Origin: Vigna angularis
Taxonomy: Eukaryota; Streptophyta; Magnoliopsida; Fabales; Fabaceae
DNA length: 64,000 nucleotides
Direction: 5' to 3'
Assembly (NCBI RefSeq): GCF_016808095.1
Contig: NC_068979.1
Span: forward strand, 12,822,501-12,886,500
Part shown: positions 27,001-36,646 of the stretch, piece by piece
Layout of the letters: every line of letters starts with the position of its first letter
Numbering within the stretch: position 1 is the stretch's first letter
Translations under genes and position numbers: made by a program
The notes under the pieces: generated by a model
What the model saw: the letters and a program-made list of their open reading frames with translations, nothing else
The model's database searches: none
Told to the model about the DNA's origin: nothing

Positions 27001-27257
27001 CCACATATGAAGATGTTCTCCCTCCACCAAAAAGAACTTTGCCTGGAAGACCAAAGAAGAAGCGAAGGTTGGAGCAATGGGAGTTGGTGAAGGATGACAA
27101 AAGAATGAGGAAGGGTGGTTTAAAGAAAAGATGTGGCATTTGTAAGGAACTCGGCCACAACAGGACTTCTTGCACCAAAGCACAACAAACACAACAAAGT
27201 ACCCCATCAACTCAACGAAACATCCCATCATCAAATGAAGAAGAAGCTGCAGTTTAA
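24072..27257 (+). pseudogene. MuDR-type MULE transposase, two in-frame stops
   Basis: Four exons: 24072-26003, 26095-26318, 26395-26652, 26741-27257, all GT-AG. The N-terminal 110 residues resemble a PB1-like MULE domain. An acidic linker follows, with a 50-60-residue repeat (ADDVVEGEI...QHSERQFEVAVNEGERG twice, partial third copy). Then come the MuDR DNA-binding region, the DDE transposase with D in LDGAF, D in FMSDQ and E in NLSEAFN, a SWIM finger (CTCKKWE...PCCH) and a CCHC knuckle CGICKELGHNRTSC. Two stops break it: TGA at 25389-25391 where the family has Trp, and TAA at 25998-26000 in place of a Gln codon. Both fit single transitions. Otherwise the frame is open, so decay is recent. The ATG at 24072 is the first in frame. 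Confidence 0.9.
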
Positions 27258-27429
27258 GGGGATAAATGAACAACTTTAATGTATTTTTTAATGTCTCTTT
27301 GTATTAGACAGCAACTTCGTGCTCTTTTTGTATTAGACAGTACTTTGGTTATCTTATGTTAATTACACAGCTGATAATGCTAATTTTGATGTTAAATCCT
27401 CTTTTTTTGTCTTCTTTTGTAAATAATTT
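27258..27429 (+). other. 3' end of the transposase transcription unit
   Basis: T-rich sequence after the stop codon with TGTA-containing stretches typical of plant 3' UTRs. No precise polyadenylation site can be named. Confidence 0.3.
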
Positions 27430-27450
27430 TTATGTCTTGTTTTGTAAATA

Positions 27451-27916
27451 AGAGCACGCTCGTCCACTGTGGACGCTCGTCCACTGTGTATGCATTAAAG
27501 AACGCTCCCTCAGCGACAAAAAAGACGCTCGTCCACTGTGGACACTCGAGAGGACGCTGGCCAAGCGATAAGAGCACGCTCGTCCACTGTGTACGCATTA
27601 GAGAACGCTCCCTCAGCGACAAAAAAGACGCTCGTCCACTGTGTACGCATTAGAGAACGCTCCCTCAACGACAAAAAAGACGCTCGTCCACTGTGGACAC
27701 TCGAGAGGACGCTGGCCAAGCGATAAGAGCACACTCGTCCACTGTGGACGCTCGTCCACTGTGTACGCATTAGAGAACGCTCCCTCAGCGACAAAAAAGA
27801 CGCTCGTCCACTGTGTACGCATTAGAGAACGCTCCCTCAGCGACAAAAAAGACGCTCGTCCACTGTGTACGCATTAGAGAACGCTCCCTCAGCGACAAAA
27901 AAGACGCTCGTCCACA
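27451..27916. repeat. 52-bp minisatellite inside the MULE
   Basis: Repeated blocks of GACGCTCGTCCACTGTG, then TACGCATTAGAGAACGC, then TCCCTCAGCGACAAAAAA, about 52 bp per full unit. The last three full units (about 27745-27900) are nearly identical. Variant blocks holding GGACACTCGAGAGGACGCTGG and CAAGCGATAAGAGCAC are interleaved. It lies between the 3' ends of the two convergent genes. Open frames on both strands here follow from the unit composition and are not genes. Confidence 0.9.
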
Positions 27917-28050
27917 GACTCCTAAAAACACCTCAGATATGCAAACATTTTTTTAGACTCATCACATTTCATAACAAAAATAAAGTTTTAACTAGTAAGA
28001 AGTCTGACTTTCATTGAAATGGAAGAAAAGTACAACACGGTTACAACCCA

Positions 28051-28544
28051 TCAGCCCATTCTCATCAACATTGATACGCAAATTGTATTTATTACACATA
28101 AAAGAAAAACCAAAAATATCAACACCTTCATCCAGTTCTGAACAACCAACAAAGATTTCTCAAACTTAACTAAAATTTTCCTATAACTATCCATTTCTTC
28201 ACTGTGCACCGAACTTTCTTTGTTTCCTTCACACTTCAAGCATTTCCCCCTTTCCTCTTCCACAACATCATTGAACCATTTGAAGTAGTTGCAACCACCC
28301 TCTTCAGCACCACTCTGTATAAAGAACAATCGATTCTCAAAAACACTTCCACATAATACAAACGTCAAATAAATCATACCTTATACTTCGAGCATCCCCA
28401 AAATTGCTTGCCACGATTCTTCAAAGTTTTAGCAGTTCTCAGCGCGCATCTCAGTCCACAGTGGCAAATCGGTGAACACAAATTACGGTTTTCCTTCCGC
28501 CACACACTGCATGTCGACGAACAACAAGAATGCTCCTTCGACAT
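28051..28544 (-). CDS. GRF-type zinc-finger protein with C-terminal membrane segment
   Basis: Two exons on the minus strand, 28544-28380 and 28314-28051, with a GT-AG intron in phase 0; the product is about 142 residues. Residues 27-70 fit a GRF zinc finger: CHCG, then C in FWGCSKY, then C in GGCNYFKW, the usual C-x-C...C...C-x-F-F-K-W pattern. A charged stretch follows (VVEEERGKCLKCEGN, SEEMDSYRKIL), probably helical. The C-terminus is a hydrophobic segment (VLIFLVFLLCVINTICVSML) like a tail anchor. GRF fingers bind nucleic acid in other proteins; the role of short plant versions is not known to me. It is convergent with the transposase and inside the element's ends. No lesion is seen. Confidence 0.75.
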
Positions 28545-28550
28545 CGTCTT

Positions 28551-28655
28551 CGAACAACGACGTTCTTAAACCCACCCACCTGCGACGAACAACTACGTTC
28601 TTAAACCCACCTACCTGCGTCGAACAACGACGTTCTTAAACCCACCCACCTGCGT
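28551..28655. repeat. Three tandem 35-bp units upstream of the GRF gene
   Basis: Units 28551-28585, 28586-28620 and 28621-28655 share CGAACAACGACGTTC and TTAAACCCACCCACCTGCG with few changes. They lie immediately before the GRF start codon (minus strand) and end 18 bp from the right terminal repeat, so they are in its promoter or leader. Confidence 0.9.
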
Positions 28656-28673
28656 CAACCGATTTGGGGATTT

Positions 28674-28992
28674 CTTCAATTTAGGGATTCCTCCTTCTCA
28701 TAAAGCTTTCGTTGTTTATGTTAAAAATCAAAATGTTGCGTTTTGATTTACAAATTTCACGTTTTTTAAATCTAAAAAACTCACCATTAAGCCAGGTCAA
28801 TGCCACGTCAGTAACATTTCGTCATCTCAGCATCCCACTCATCAATTTTTTTAACGCCGTCCAGCCAACTTAACGGGAAGGACTCAATTGATATCAATTT
28901 CCAAAATTAGGGACCATTTTGATACACTTTAAAAAACGAGGACCCAATTGAGACATTCGTACATAAATAGGGATGTAGAAAAGGATTAAACC
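28674..28992 (-). repeat. Right terminal inverted repeat of the large MULE
   Basis: 319 bp, the inverse of the left arm, ending GGATTAAACC next to ATTTGGTAA at 28993-29001. It probably also serves as promoter for the GRF gene, as MULE ends often do. Confidence 0.95.
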
Positions 28993-29757
28993 ATTTGGTA
29001 AAGTATGAATGTGGGCATGCTAAGCTGGCAGTTCATCCTGATGTTTCGTGATTACTCGTTCTCACGTAGAGAAGGGTAAGTCATGTGTGGGAACGATAGG
29101 AGGTCCTAGTCCTTATGGTTAATTTGGACAGATAGGACTAACCTCAGGTGGCAACTATTGAGGATATCCCAGTTACTACATCACCCGGGTGTACGAACGT
29201 CGTAGCTACATAGAATTCATACAGTCCGGACAGTCAGTCTAGTATTAGGCTTTGCATGAGCGAGTGATGAATTATCTTGTTTGGTTTTGATTGTGTGAAA
29301 TATATGTTTGTACCTGAATTAAATTACATAAGCTTACCCTATGTAGTTTTGTCTTGTCTGTTTTGTACGTTCGGTTGTCTTTCTGTTGCAATGATCATCC
29401 ATGTGGATGTGAGCAGAAGGAGATGAGCTACTAGAAGAAGCGCTGGAAGAAGAAAACTTAGTCGAGGTAGAAGTTAAGACCGAACAGTAGAACCGTTCGA
29501 TCAGTAGTTTAGTTTGATAGTAAGGTGATCGTTCGATCACCTTTTCCCTTTGCTTTTGTATGACCGTCCGGTGTGGACATTTGTAAACCGTTCGGTCAGA
29601 ATTGCTTATCTTATACAATTTAAGTTTTTAGTTATTTTTGTAAGGTCGTTCGACAACAAGCGTATTTCTCTTTTAATGTAAGACTGATCTGTAATATTAT
29701 CAAATGTGATTATTCTATTATATAATTTTAGACTGTATTTTTGGGATGTTACATTAG

Positions 29758-29771
29758 TGGTATCAGAGCAG
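29758..29771 (+). other. Primer-binding site of the Tekay-like element
   Basis: TGGTATCAGAGCAG four bases after the LTR end; complementary to the 3' end of initiator tRNA-Met, as in Del/Tekay elements. Confidence 0.9.
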
Positions 29772-29902
29772 TTTTGTTCCTTAAAGAACACTATAGGTTA
29801 TGAGTATACTATGCTTTTGCTGTGTGCTCAACGTTCGTTAATGAGTATTTCAAACTCTTTGAATTCAACTAATGATTATTTTCTCTGCTTCTCAGAGAAC
29901 TA

Positions 29903-31040
29903 ATGGCTCCTAGACTTCCTCCTCAACCTACTGAGCATGATGCATCTGACAACACTAGACTGTTGGAATCCATGATAGAAGCTTTACAACAATAGAACGT
30001 TGCTCTAATACAGTAGAACACGGTGGCTTTACAGAGCTTAGAAGCTGCTAGAGCGAACGCTGAAGTAACCTAGAGGCAGTTAATAGAAATATTAGCAGCT
30101 ACTAGAAACACAACCGGACCGTCCACTTCATCTGGGAATCATCAGAGCGAGTGGAGTTTGGAGAGTTTTCTCCAACATCACCCTGCTAAGTTCAATGGGA
30201 AGTGCCTTCCTGACGAGACCGACCAGTGGCTGCGAGATATGGAAAGAATCTACAATGCCAAGAGGTGTCCGGACGACAATCGATTGGCATTCACAGAGTA
30301 TCTGCTGATTGGAGAGGCTAGTCATTGGTGGACAAGCATGAAGATGATCTTAGCGGACGGCTAGACTTCCATCTCTTGGGAAGTTTTCATAACTAAGTTA
30401 TATGAAGAGTATTTCCCAGATAGCGTTCATTTCGCTAAGGAAGTGGAGTTTGTTCAGGTGGTGCAAGGCGGGATGTCCGTCTTAGAATATACCAGCAGGT
30501 TCAAACACTTGGTTCAGTTTAATACCATGGCCATGAGCGAGGAATGACAGTGCAGAAAGTTTGAGAATGGATTGAAGAGTGACCTCAAACTGCTGATTTC
30601 AAGTTTGTGCATTAAATCATTTCCTGCTATGGTTGAGAGGGCCAAGGTGTTGGAGAAGAATGTTCAAGAAGTAGAACAGCAGAAGAAGCAGCAGCGACAG
30701 ACAACTAGAGGACCGGTCTCCTCTAAGAACCATTTTGAATTTGAGAATAAATCATTACGCTCGTCCAGTACTACCATCTACTTCTGGTGGGTTCTAGTCA
30801 CAATCTTTGGTTGCTGCCGGTCGGTCTAGATAGCAAGGGACCGTGACTTGTTTTCAGTGTGGAGGACTACACTACCGATCGTCATGTCCTCAGTTGGTGG
30901 GAGGAAAGTTTTGCACTCGCTGTAGGAGGAACGGACATCTGGAGAGCGAATGTAACATGGGAGGACGAGCGGTGATGAGGCCACCAAATGCTGGAAGAAA
31001 TCAGCAAAGGGGTGGTGGCTGAGCATAGGCGATCAGTCGA
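29903..31040 (+). pseudogene. gag of the Tekay-like element, with many stop codons
   Basis: The frame from ATG 29903 reads MAPRLPPQPTEHD, then a Ty3-type capsid (FLQHHPAKFNG...DETDQWLRDMERI, ASHWWTSMK, YEEYFPDSVHFAKEVEF) and a CCHC region near 30850-30960 (CFQCGGLHYRSSCPQ and CTRCRRNGHLESEC). In-frame stops lie at 29993, 30014, 30071, 30362 (TAG) and 30545 (TGA). Two further TAGs precede the knuckle, in the frame used after a small indel near 30770. Each stop differs by one C-to-T or G-to-A change from CAG, CGA or TGG. The protein cannot be made. Confidence 0.9.
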
Positions 31041-32388
31041 GTTTATGCTATAACAGGAGCGGAAGCGGCAAGCTCATGTACATTTATCACCAGCACTTGC
31101 TTACTATATGGACTGCCTTGTTGTGTGTTGTATGATTCGGGGGCAACCCACTCCTTCATCTCGAAGGCGTGCGTTGAAAAACTGGGATTAATTGAGAGCG
31201 AGATGCAGTTTGACTTGGTGGTGTGAACCCTAGAGGCTGGTGAGGTTAGGACATCTACTATGTGCATTAGATGTCCTATTGAAGTGGAAGGGCGTAGATA
31301 TAAGGTGAACCTTATTTGTTTACCTCTAAAAGAGTTAGAGGTGATTTTAGGAATGGATTGGTTGGCTGCCAATCACATTCTCATAGATTGTGGCAAGAAG
31401 AAGTTAATATTTCCTAGTGAAGAAGAAGAAGAGTGTTTGGTAACGCTCGGTCAGCTAAGGGAAGATATTATGGAAGGCGCCAGCTACTTTCTGATAATGA
31501 CGCACTCGGATGAAGTAATTGAAGACTTAAGTCACGACCGATCGTCCAGTAGAAAGCTGAGTGGAGAACGATCGGTTGTGGAGGAATTTCCGGACGTCTT
31601 TCTAGAAGAGGTACTTGGACTACCTCCCCCTCGCGAGGTAGAATTCATAATTCACTTGGTGTCAACCGCAGGGCCCATCTCTATAGCGCCATACCGAATG
31701 GCTCCAACAGAATTGGCTGAGCTCAAGAAGCAAATTGAAGATTTAATGGACAAGCAGTTCATTCGGCCAAGTGCATCACCATGAGGAGCTCCCGTGCTGC
31801 TCGTTAAGAAGAAGAATGATAGCTCTCGGCTTTGTGTTGATTATAGGCAATTAAACAAGCTGACCATAAAGAACAAGTACCCATTGCCTCAGATTGATGA
31901 TCTGTTGGATCAATTGCATGAGGCTGTTATCTTCTCAAAGATTGACTTGAGATCAGGTATCATCAGATTTTGGTTAAGGAAGGGGACGTTCAGAAGACTG
32001 CCTTCCGGTCTCGTTACGGACACTACGAGTATGTAGTGATGCCATTCGGTGTCACTAATGCGCCAACGATATTCATGGATTACATGAATCACATCTTTAG
32101 ACCATACTTGGAAAAGCTCGTAGTGGTCTTCATAGATGATATCCTAATTTACTCCAAGAGCTGTGAAGAACATGAAGAACACTTGAGGATAGTGCTCGGT
32201 GTATTACGAGAAAAGAAGTTGTACGCCAAGTTATCTAAGTGTGAGTTTTGGATGGAAGAAGTGCAATTTTTGGGGCACGTAGTTTCGGCTTGAGGTATCT
32301 CTGTGGATCCAGCTAAGGTACGAGCGGTATTGGAATGGGAGAGTCCGCGTTCGGTCACTGAAGTTCGAAGCTTTGTGGGACTGGCGGG
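31041..32388 (+). pseudogene. pol 5' part (protease and reverse transcriptase) of the Tekay-like element, truncated
   Basis: Protease motif YDSGATHSFIS near 31130, flap region ILGMDWLAANHILIDC, then the RT start [40 protein letters not shown] and active site FIDDILIYS. Stops: TGA 31224, TGA 31782 (in place of Trp of the usual S-P-W-G-A-P) and TGA near 32291. A one-base deletion at about 31960 shifts the frame inside the usual S-G-Y-H-Q. The frame is cut at 32388 by element B, in the RT connection region. RNase H, integrase and 3' LTR are absent from the window. Confidence 0.9.
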
Positions 32389-32450
32389 TGATGACAAATT
32401 TATGAACACCGAAAAACGGTGCCAAAAACTTGTTTAACCCTCGGCAAGTG
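32389..32450 (-). mobile_element. Element B: outer 62 bp of its left LTR
   Basis: Starts TGATGACAAATTTATG, the family's LTR end, and runs to GGCAAGTG. The last five bases AAGTG are the target duplication of element A; the same LTR resumes after A with AAGTGTGACCG at 47126. It abuts the Tekay-like pol sequence. Confidence 0.85.
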
Positions 32451-33240
32451 TGATGCCAAATTTATGAACACCGAAAACGGCGCCACAAACTTGTTTAACA
32501 ATCGGCAAGTGTGACCGAATCGTATCAAGTAATAAAACTAGGTAAGACTAAGTATCGTTTTCCCAAAGGACTCACGACCTAGTTAGTTATCTAATTTGTT
32601 GATTATTTAAGACTTGTGAACAATTGATTGTAGGTTTTTAATGCAAAAGACAGTAATTAAACACGCATGCATGAATGTGATCAATGGCAAAAAGAGTAAA
32701 ACAAACACGTAATGAATTATATGGATGAGTATGTTGTTGGGGTTGTCAATTTCATCTTATCCACTCTCATATACTTTAGGAATTCATCAATCTTTTCATC
32801 AATGTTAATGCCACTCTCTAAATTACCTTGTCAACAAGGCCTATCCTTAATTACGAGTTCATACAATTCCTAGCATTCCTAGTAATTAGTTCTGGTGTTC
32901 GAGTTCGTTTCTTCCCCTCAACGGCCATTTCACCCCTCAGCGGAGCTAACGTGGGTTTCTAAGTGCCGCTCAGCGGTAAACTGCCGTTGAGCGGTGGTTG
33001 CGGCTTCTCCTTTTGCACTTTTTGATGTCTTTTATGATTCCCTTTCTATTCTTCTTCACTTCTTTCACCAAATTCACCTTAAAACCTGCATAAAATACTG
33101 AAATCAAGCATAAACCTGTCCAGCTCTCTTATTTCTGAAAATATAACCAAAAACATGATTTCAAGCTAGTTTCTAAGTGTTAAAGGTTGCTTTTAGTATC
33201 AAATTTAAGCATGAAAATAACAGTTTTTCAACTGTTATCA
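32451..33240 (-). repeat. Element A left LTR (3' LTR), internally deleted
   Basis: TGATGCCAAATTT to CAACTGTTATCA. Compared with the right LTR it lacks the block from 'GTAATTAGTTCTG' to 'CGAGTTCGTTTC' (join at about 32900). It keeps a run of CCGCT-N-AGCGG palindromes at 32930-33005. Confidence 0.9.
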
Positions 33241-34062
33241 CAACCCCAAACTTAGAACTTTGCTTGTCCTCAAGCAAACAAAATGTAACTCAATCTTCTA
33301 CCAATCTGTACAATGGTTCACTCATTCAAAAATCCTCTTTTCAAGATAAGTAAAACTTCAATCAAACTCATGACAAAGATATCAATAAGGATTTGCACAT
33401 GCTTTGGTGTTCACAAAATCACTTAATATCCAACAAATGCTATTTTCATGAATGATCAATCAACTAAGCATGGATGTTCATGTGCTCATGGAATATTTCT
33501 CACTAGGTAAAGTGTTTCACTCAAACACAAGTGTATAAGAGGTAATTACTCATTCACTCTACTACCACAGTGTCACATGAATTGACTTTGCCTTTCATTT
33601 AACCACAATCAAATAAATTCACAAGCATGCATCATCACAAGGAATTTCAATGGCTTATAATGTGGCTGGGCTAACAAGAAAATTGGTTTTTCTAGATCAC
33701 AAAACCCTTGAGTTAAGAGAATCATATAAACACAATCATTCTTACTTTCCCAACTTTCCTTTACATTGAGCTTTGCTTTTTCTTTTCTTTTCTATCTCTT
33801 TGTCTTTTGCTTTTCACATATTTAATTCTTAGCTCTTAGCTCAATGCTTTCAATTCCCCTTTCTATTTTCCAACAACCCCAAACTTGAACATTTGTCAAT
33901 ACCACAAAATATTTTCTACTTAACTCAAGGTAAAGCTTTCAACAAGGGTTTTAAATCTATGTTCAAGGCTAAAGGTTCAAAGGATAGAACACATAGTGTT
34001 CTCTTTTAGTGGCTTATTTCATGCAATTTGGCTAATATAAGGGTTTCCAACAAATGGCCTTG
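33241..34062 (-). other. Element A 3' non-coding region (distal part)
   Basis: It starts CAACCCCAAACTTAGAAC next to the LTR; on the minus strand this is the purine-rich AAGTTTGGGGTTG, the likely polypurine tract. No frame is seen. It continues at 40111 after element C. The same region occurs in B (48402-49230) and, inverted, in C (about 37980-38803). Confidence 0.8.
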
Positions 34063-34067
34063 ATCAT

Positions 34068-35374
34068 TGATAACAGTTGAAAAACTGTTATTTTCATGCT
34101 TAAAATTGATACTAAAAGCAACCTTTATACTTAGAAACTAGCTTGAAATCATGCTTTTATTCATATTTTCAGAAATAAGAGAGCTGGACAGGTTTATGCT
34201 TGATTTCAGTGTTTTTGTGTAGGTTTTAAGGTGAATTTGGTGAAAGAAGTGAAGAAGGAGAGAAAGGGAATCAGAAAAGACATCAAAAAGTGCAAAAGGA
34301 GGAGCCGCAACTACCGCTCAACGGCAGTTTACCGCTGAGCGGCACTCAGGAAGTCACGTTGGATCCGTTGAGGGGCGAAATGGCCGCTGAGGGGAAGAAC
34401 CGAGCTCGCGCACTTACTGCTGAGCGGTACTTTACCGCTGAGCGACACACTTATGGGCTTGGGCCTAATTTTTCTGTAATTTACGAATAGTATATAAGCT
34501 TTAGGGTTTCCTAGGGTTGGTATCTTTGGCTGTGACGAAGCAAATACTCTTTCTTCCACCCCTTTGAAGGAGGATCTTGGATGCTCAGGCTACCTCTTCA
34601 CCTTTTTTGGGTTTTATCTTTCCTTATTTCATTATTGTTCATCTAGTTTCACCATGAATATGGTGAACTAAACCTTGTATTGTTGCTGGGGAATCAATGT
34701 AGTCTTATGAAACTCTCATATATGGAATTTGTTTTTACATATTATATTTAAGACCTATGCTTTCTTTCATCATTAGTTAGGGTTTTTCTTCTTTGCTCAA
34801 TGCTTGCTTTGTTTAACTCATTCATTGCATGATTATTGATTTTGTCGATACGGAAACGTACGGGGAAGTCTAGATCTGGGGAATTTCTCCCAATAGTATA
34901 TTGGTTACCGTTAAGCTCCTGCGCTGAATGAACTAATTATTAGGAATGCTAGGAATCGTATGAACTCGTAATTAGGGGGAAGCCTTCTTGAAAGGTAATT
35001 TAGAGAGTGACATTAACAATGATGAATTAAATGTTGAATTCCTAAAATATATGAGAGTGGATAAGATGAAATTGATAAACCCCAACAACATACTCATCCA
35101 TATATTCCATTGAAAGTATTTGTATTTTTGTTTTAGCCATTGATCAACCTCATGCATACATGTTTATTTTCGTCTTTTGCATAGTAAAATCCAATTATTT
35201 CGTTCTTAAGTCTTAGCTAATCAACGAATCACATAACTAAACTAGGCCGTGAGTCCTTTGGGAGAACGATACTTGGTCTTACCAGGTTTATTACTTGAAA
35301 CGATTCGGTCATACTTGCCGATTGTAAAACAAGTTTGTGACGCCGTATTTCGGTGTTCATAAATTCGTCCATCA
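34068..35374 (+). repeat. Element C 5' LTR
   Basis: Starts TGATAACAGTTGAAAAACTG, itself an inverted repeat (AACAGTT-GAAA-AACTGTT), and ends GTCCATCA. A TATA-like TATATAAGC lies at about 34491. Just upstream (34313-34445) are palindromes of the CCGCT-N-AGCGG type. Confidence 0.95.
34313..34445 (+). promoter_or_regulatory. Palindrome cluster upstream of the LTR TATA box
   Basis: Intact or near-intact CCGCTGAGCGG/CCGCTCAGCGG units at about 34333, 34413 and 34434, plus degraded ones (CCGCTCAACGG at 34314, CCGTTGAGGGG). The stem is CCGCT/AGCGG with one central base. The same cluster is in every other LTR of this family in the window. Function is unknown; its position suggests transcriptional control or an RNA/DNA hairpin. 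Confidence 0.55.
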
Positions 35375-35380
35375 AGTTTT

Positions 35381-35397
35381 TGGCGCCATTGCCGGGG
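35381..35397 (+). other. Element C primer-binding site
   Basis: TGGCGCCATTGCCGGGG, six bases after the LTR end. Athila-type elements use a TGGCGCCGTTGCCGGGG site thought to match tRNA-Asp; here one base differs. Confidence 0.8.
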
Positions 35398-35700
35398 ACT
35401 CGTGGTTTAACTGGTTAATTTGTGTGATTATTGATTATCTTTGACTTGTTTTTGAATTTTTAATTTAAATTTCGAATTTTTATTTTCTGTTTATATTTTT
35501 CAGTTTTTATTTTATTTTATTTTATTTTATTTTATTTTATTTTTCTGTTTTTTTTTTATTTTATTTTATTTTATGTGTTTATTTTTCTGTTTTTATTTCC
35601 TATCTTCTTATCTTTTCAATTATATCCTTTGATTTGTTTTTATCTATCTTCTCTATCTTTTTGTGCTAACAATTGTTTTTAGGGTTTTGTGCCTAATGTT
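35398..35700 (+). other. Element C leader with TTTTA repeats
   Basis: T-rich leader holding runs of TTTTA units near 35505-35580. The same leader appears inverted in element A (45785-45960). No gene is seen. Confidence 0.7.
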
Positions 35701-35702
35701 TG

Positions 35703-36646
35703 CAGGATGCAATTCGGACAAGAATTTAATTATATTGGCACTCAATTCTACTAAGGTAATTTCAACCACTGGTGGATCTCACTCAGGCATGGATAATGAT
35801 CAATTTTGGCAAGCTGTCAAACAATTTAAGAATCGACCACCACAACAATGACAACAAAAACCCTCTCTATCGGGAAAAAGGAGAACGTTGGAGGAGGCAG
35901 TTCAACAGTACATACAGATACCTGATTGTCATCACAAAACCACTCAAGCTGCCGAAGAATTTGATAGGCCACCACCACAACAATGGCAACAACAACCCTC
36001 TCTATCAGAAAGTTTGGATGACACCCTTCAACGATTTTTGAAAAATTCCGACTCTACTCAGAAAAGCATTGAAGAATCATGTAAAAGGATGGAGATGCAC
36101 CTTCGTTACATTAGTCAGAGATTGAATGAGGAGGTTAATACTGAAGTTAACCTTAAGGAAGAAGGGCAAGCCATTGTCACTCAAAGTGAAAAGATTCTTG
36201 ATGAGAAAAAAATAGGGGGAGATGAGGAAAAGATAGAGAGAAAAGAAAAAGAAGAGTTGAGTGAGAAAAATAAAGATGAAGAAAAAGAAAAAGAAGTGGT
36301 TGAGAGAGAAGAGAGAAAGAAAATTTGTGTGAAAATAAAGAAGTTGAGGAGAAAAAGAGAAGGGAAGAAAAAAATAAAAGAAAAGAAAAAGAGAAAATTT
36401 GGGGAGAGGAAGCGTAAGAAAAAGAAGATGAGAGGAAAGAAGTAGAAATCATATGAAAAATCCCATCCTCATCTAAAGAAGAATCATAGGAAGGAAAAGA
36501 AATTTAAGTGCTTAATGGACATCTTCAAGAAATTGGAGATTAAAGTTCCTATGATTGAGACATTGCAACAGGTTCCTGGTTTGATCAAATTTCTGAAGAA
36601 ATTCAGTAGAAAGAAGAAAAAGAAGAAGGAACTTGAACTTTACTAG
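35703..36646 (+). pseudogene. gag remnant of element C
   Basis: Frame fragments cover a scrambled N-terminal part (DNDQFWQAVKQFKNRPPQQ, then a Gln-rich repeat), a QSEKILDEKK segment like TRSGKVLEERK in A's gag, and a long Lys/Glu-rich stretch. After a TAG at 36443 the text reads KCLMDIFKKLEIKVP, matching FMELFKKLEITIP in element A. It stops just where A's protease would begin. The capsid core present in A (45226-45717) is missing. A functional Gag is unlikely. Confidence 0.75.

Larger units (their letters stand above)
23354..28992 (+). mobile_element. Large Mutator-like element with transposase and GRF zinc-finger gene
   Basis: A 5.64-kb element with inverted terminal repeats of 319 bp on both sides (23354-23672 and 28674-28992) beginning GGTTTAATCCTTTTCTAC. 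Exact 9-bp target duplications ATTTGGTAA flank it. It sits in the LTR of the Tekay-like element, so it is younger than that LTR. Left to right: terminal repeat, MuDR-type transposase (plus strand), 52-bp minisatellite, GRF-zinc-finger gene (minus strand), 35-bp triple repeat, terminal repeat. The two arms are about 97% alike by eye, so insertion is fairly recent, yet the transposase has two nonsense codons. Confidence 0.95.
21765..29753 (+). mobile_element. 5' LTR of a Tekay/Del-like Ty3-gypsy element, interrupted by a MULE
   Basis: It starts TGTCACAGCC and ends GGGATGTTACA, directly before a tRNA-iMet-type primer-binding site. Removing the MULE and one copy of its 9-bp target duplication leaves about 2.34 kb, the usual size class for this lineage. 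The element continues into gag-pol at 29903-32388 and is then cut by element B. Its 3' LTR is not in the window. Confidence 0.75.

Noticed and set aside
27392..27877. Several open frames on both strands (MSLRERSLMRTQWTS and similar)
   Set aside because: They are translations of the 52-bp repeat in different frames and begin inside it; no start context or homology.
27451..27916. Regular repeats resembling a CRISPR array
   Set aside because: Units are contiguous tandem repeats without unique spacers, in a plant MULE; it is a minisatellite.
32389..32515. Tandem duplication at the tip of element A's LTR
   Set aside because: Explained better as the tip of element B's LTR followed by A's LTR, with the AAGTG target duplication between them.
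36177..36452. Minus-strand Ser/Phe-rich 91-codon frame
   Set aside because: Antisense shadow of the Lys/Glu-rich gag stretch of element C.
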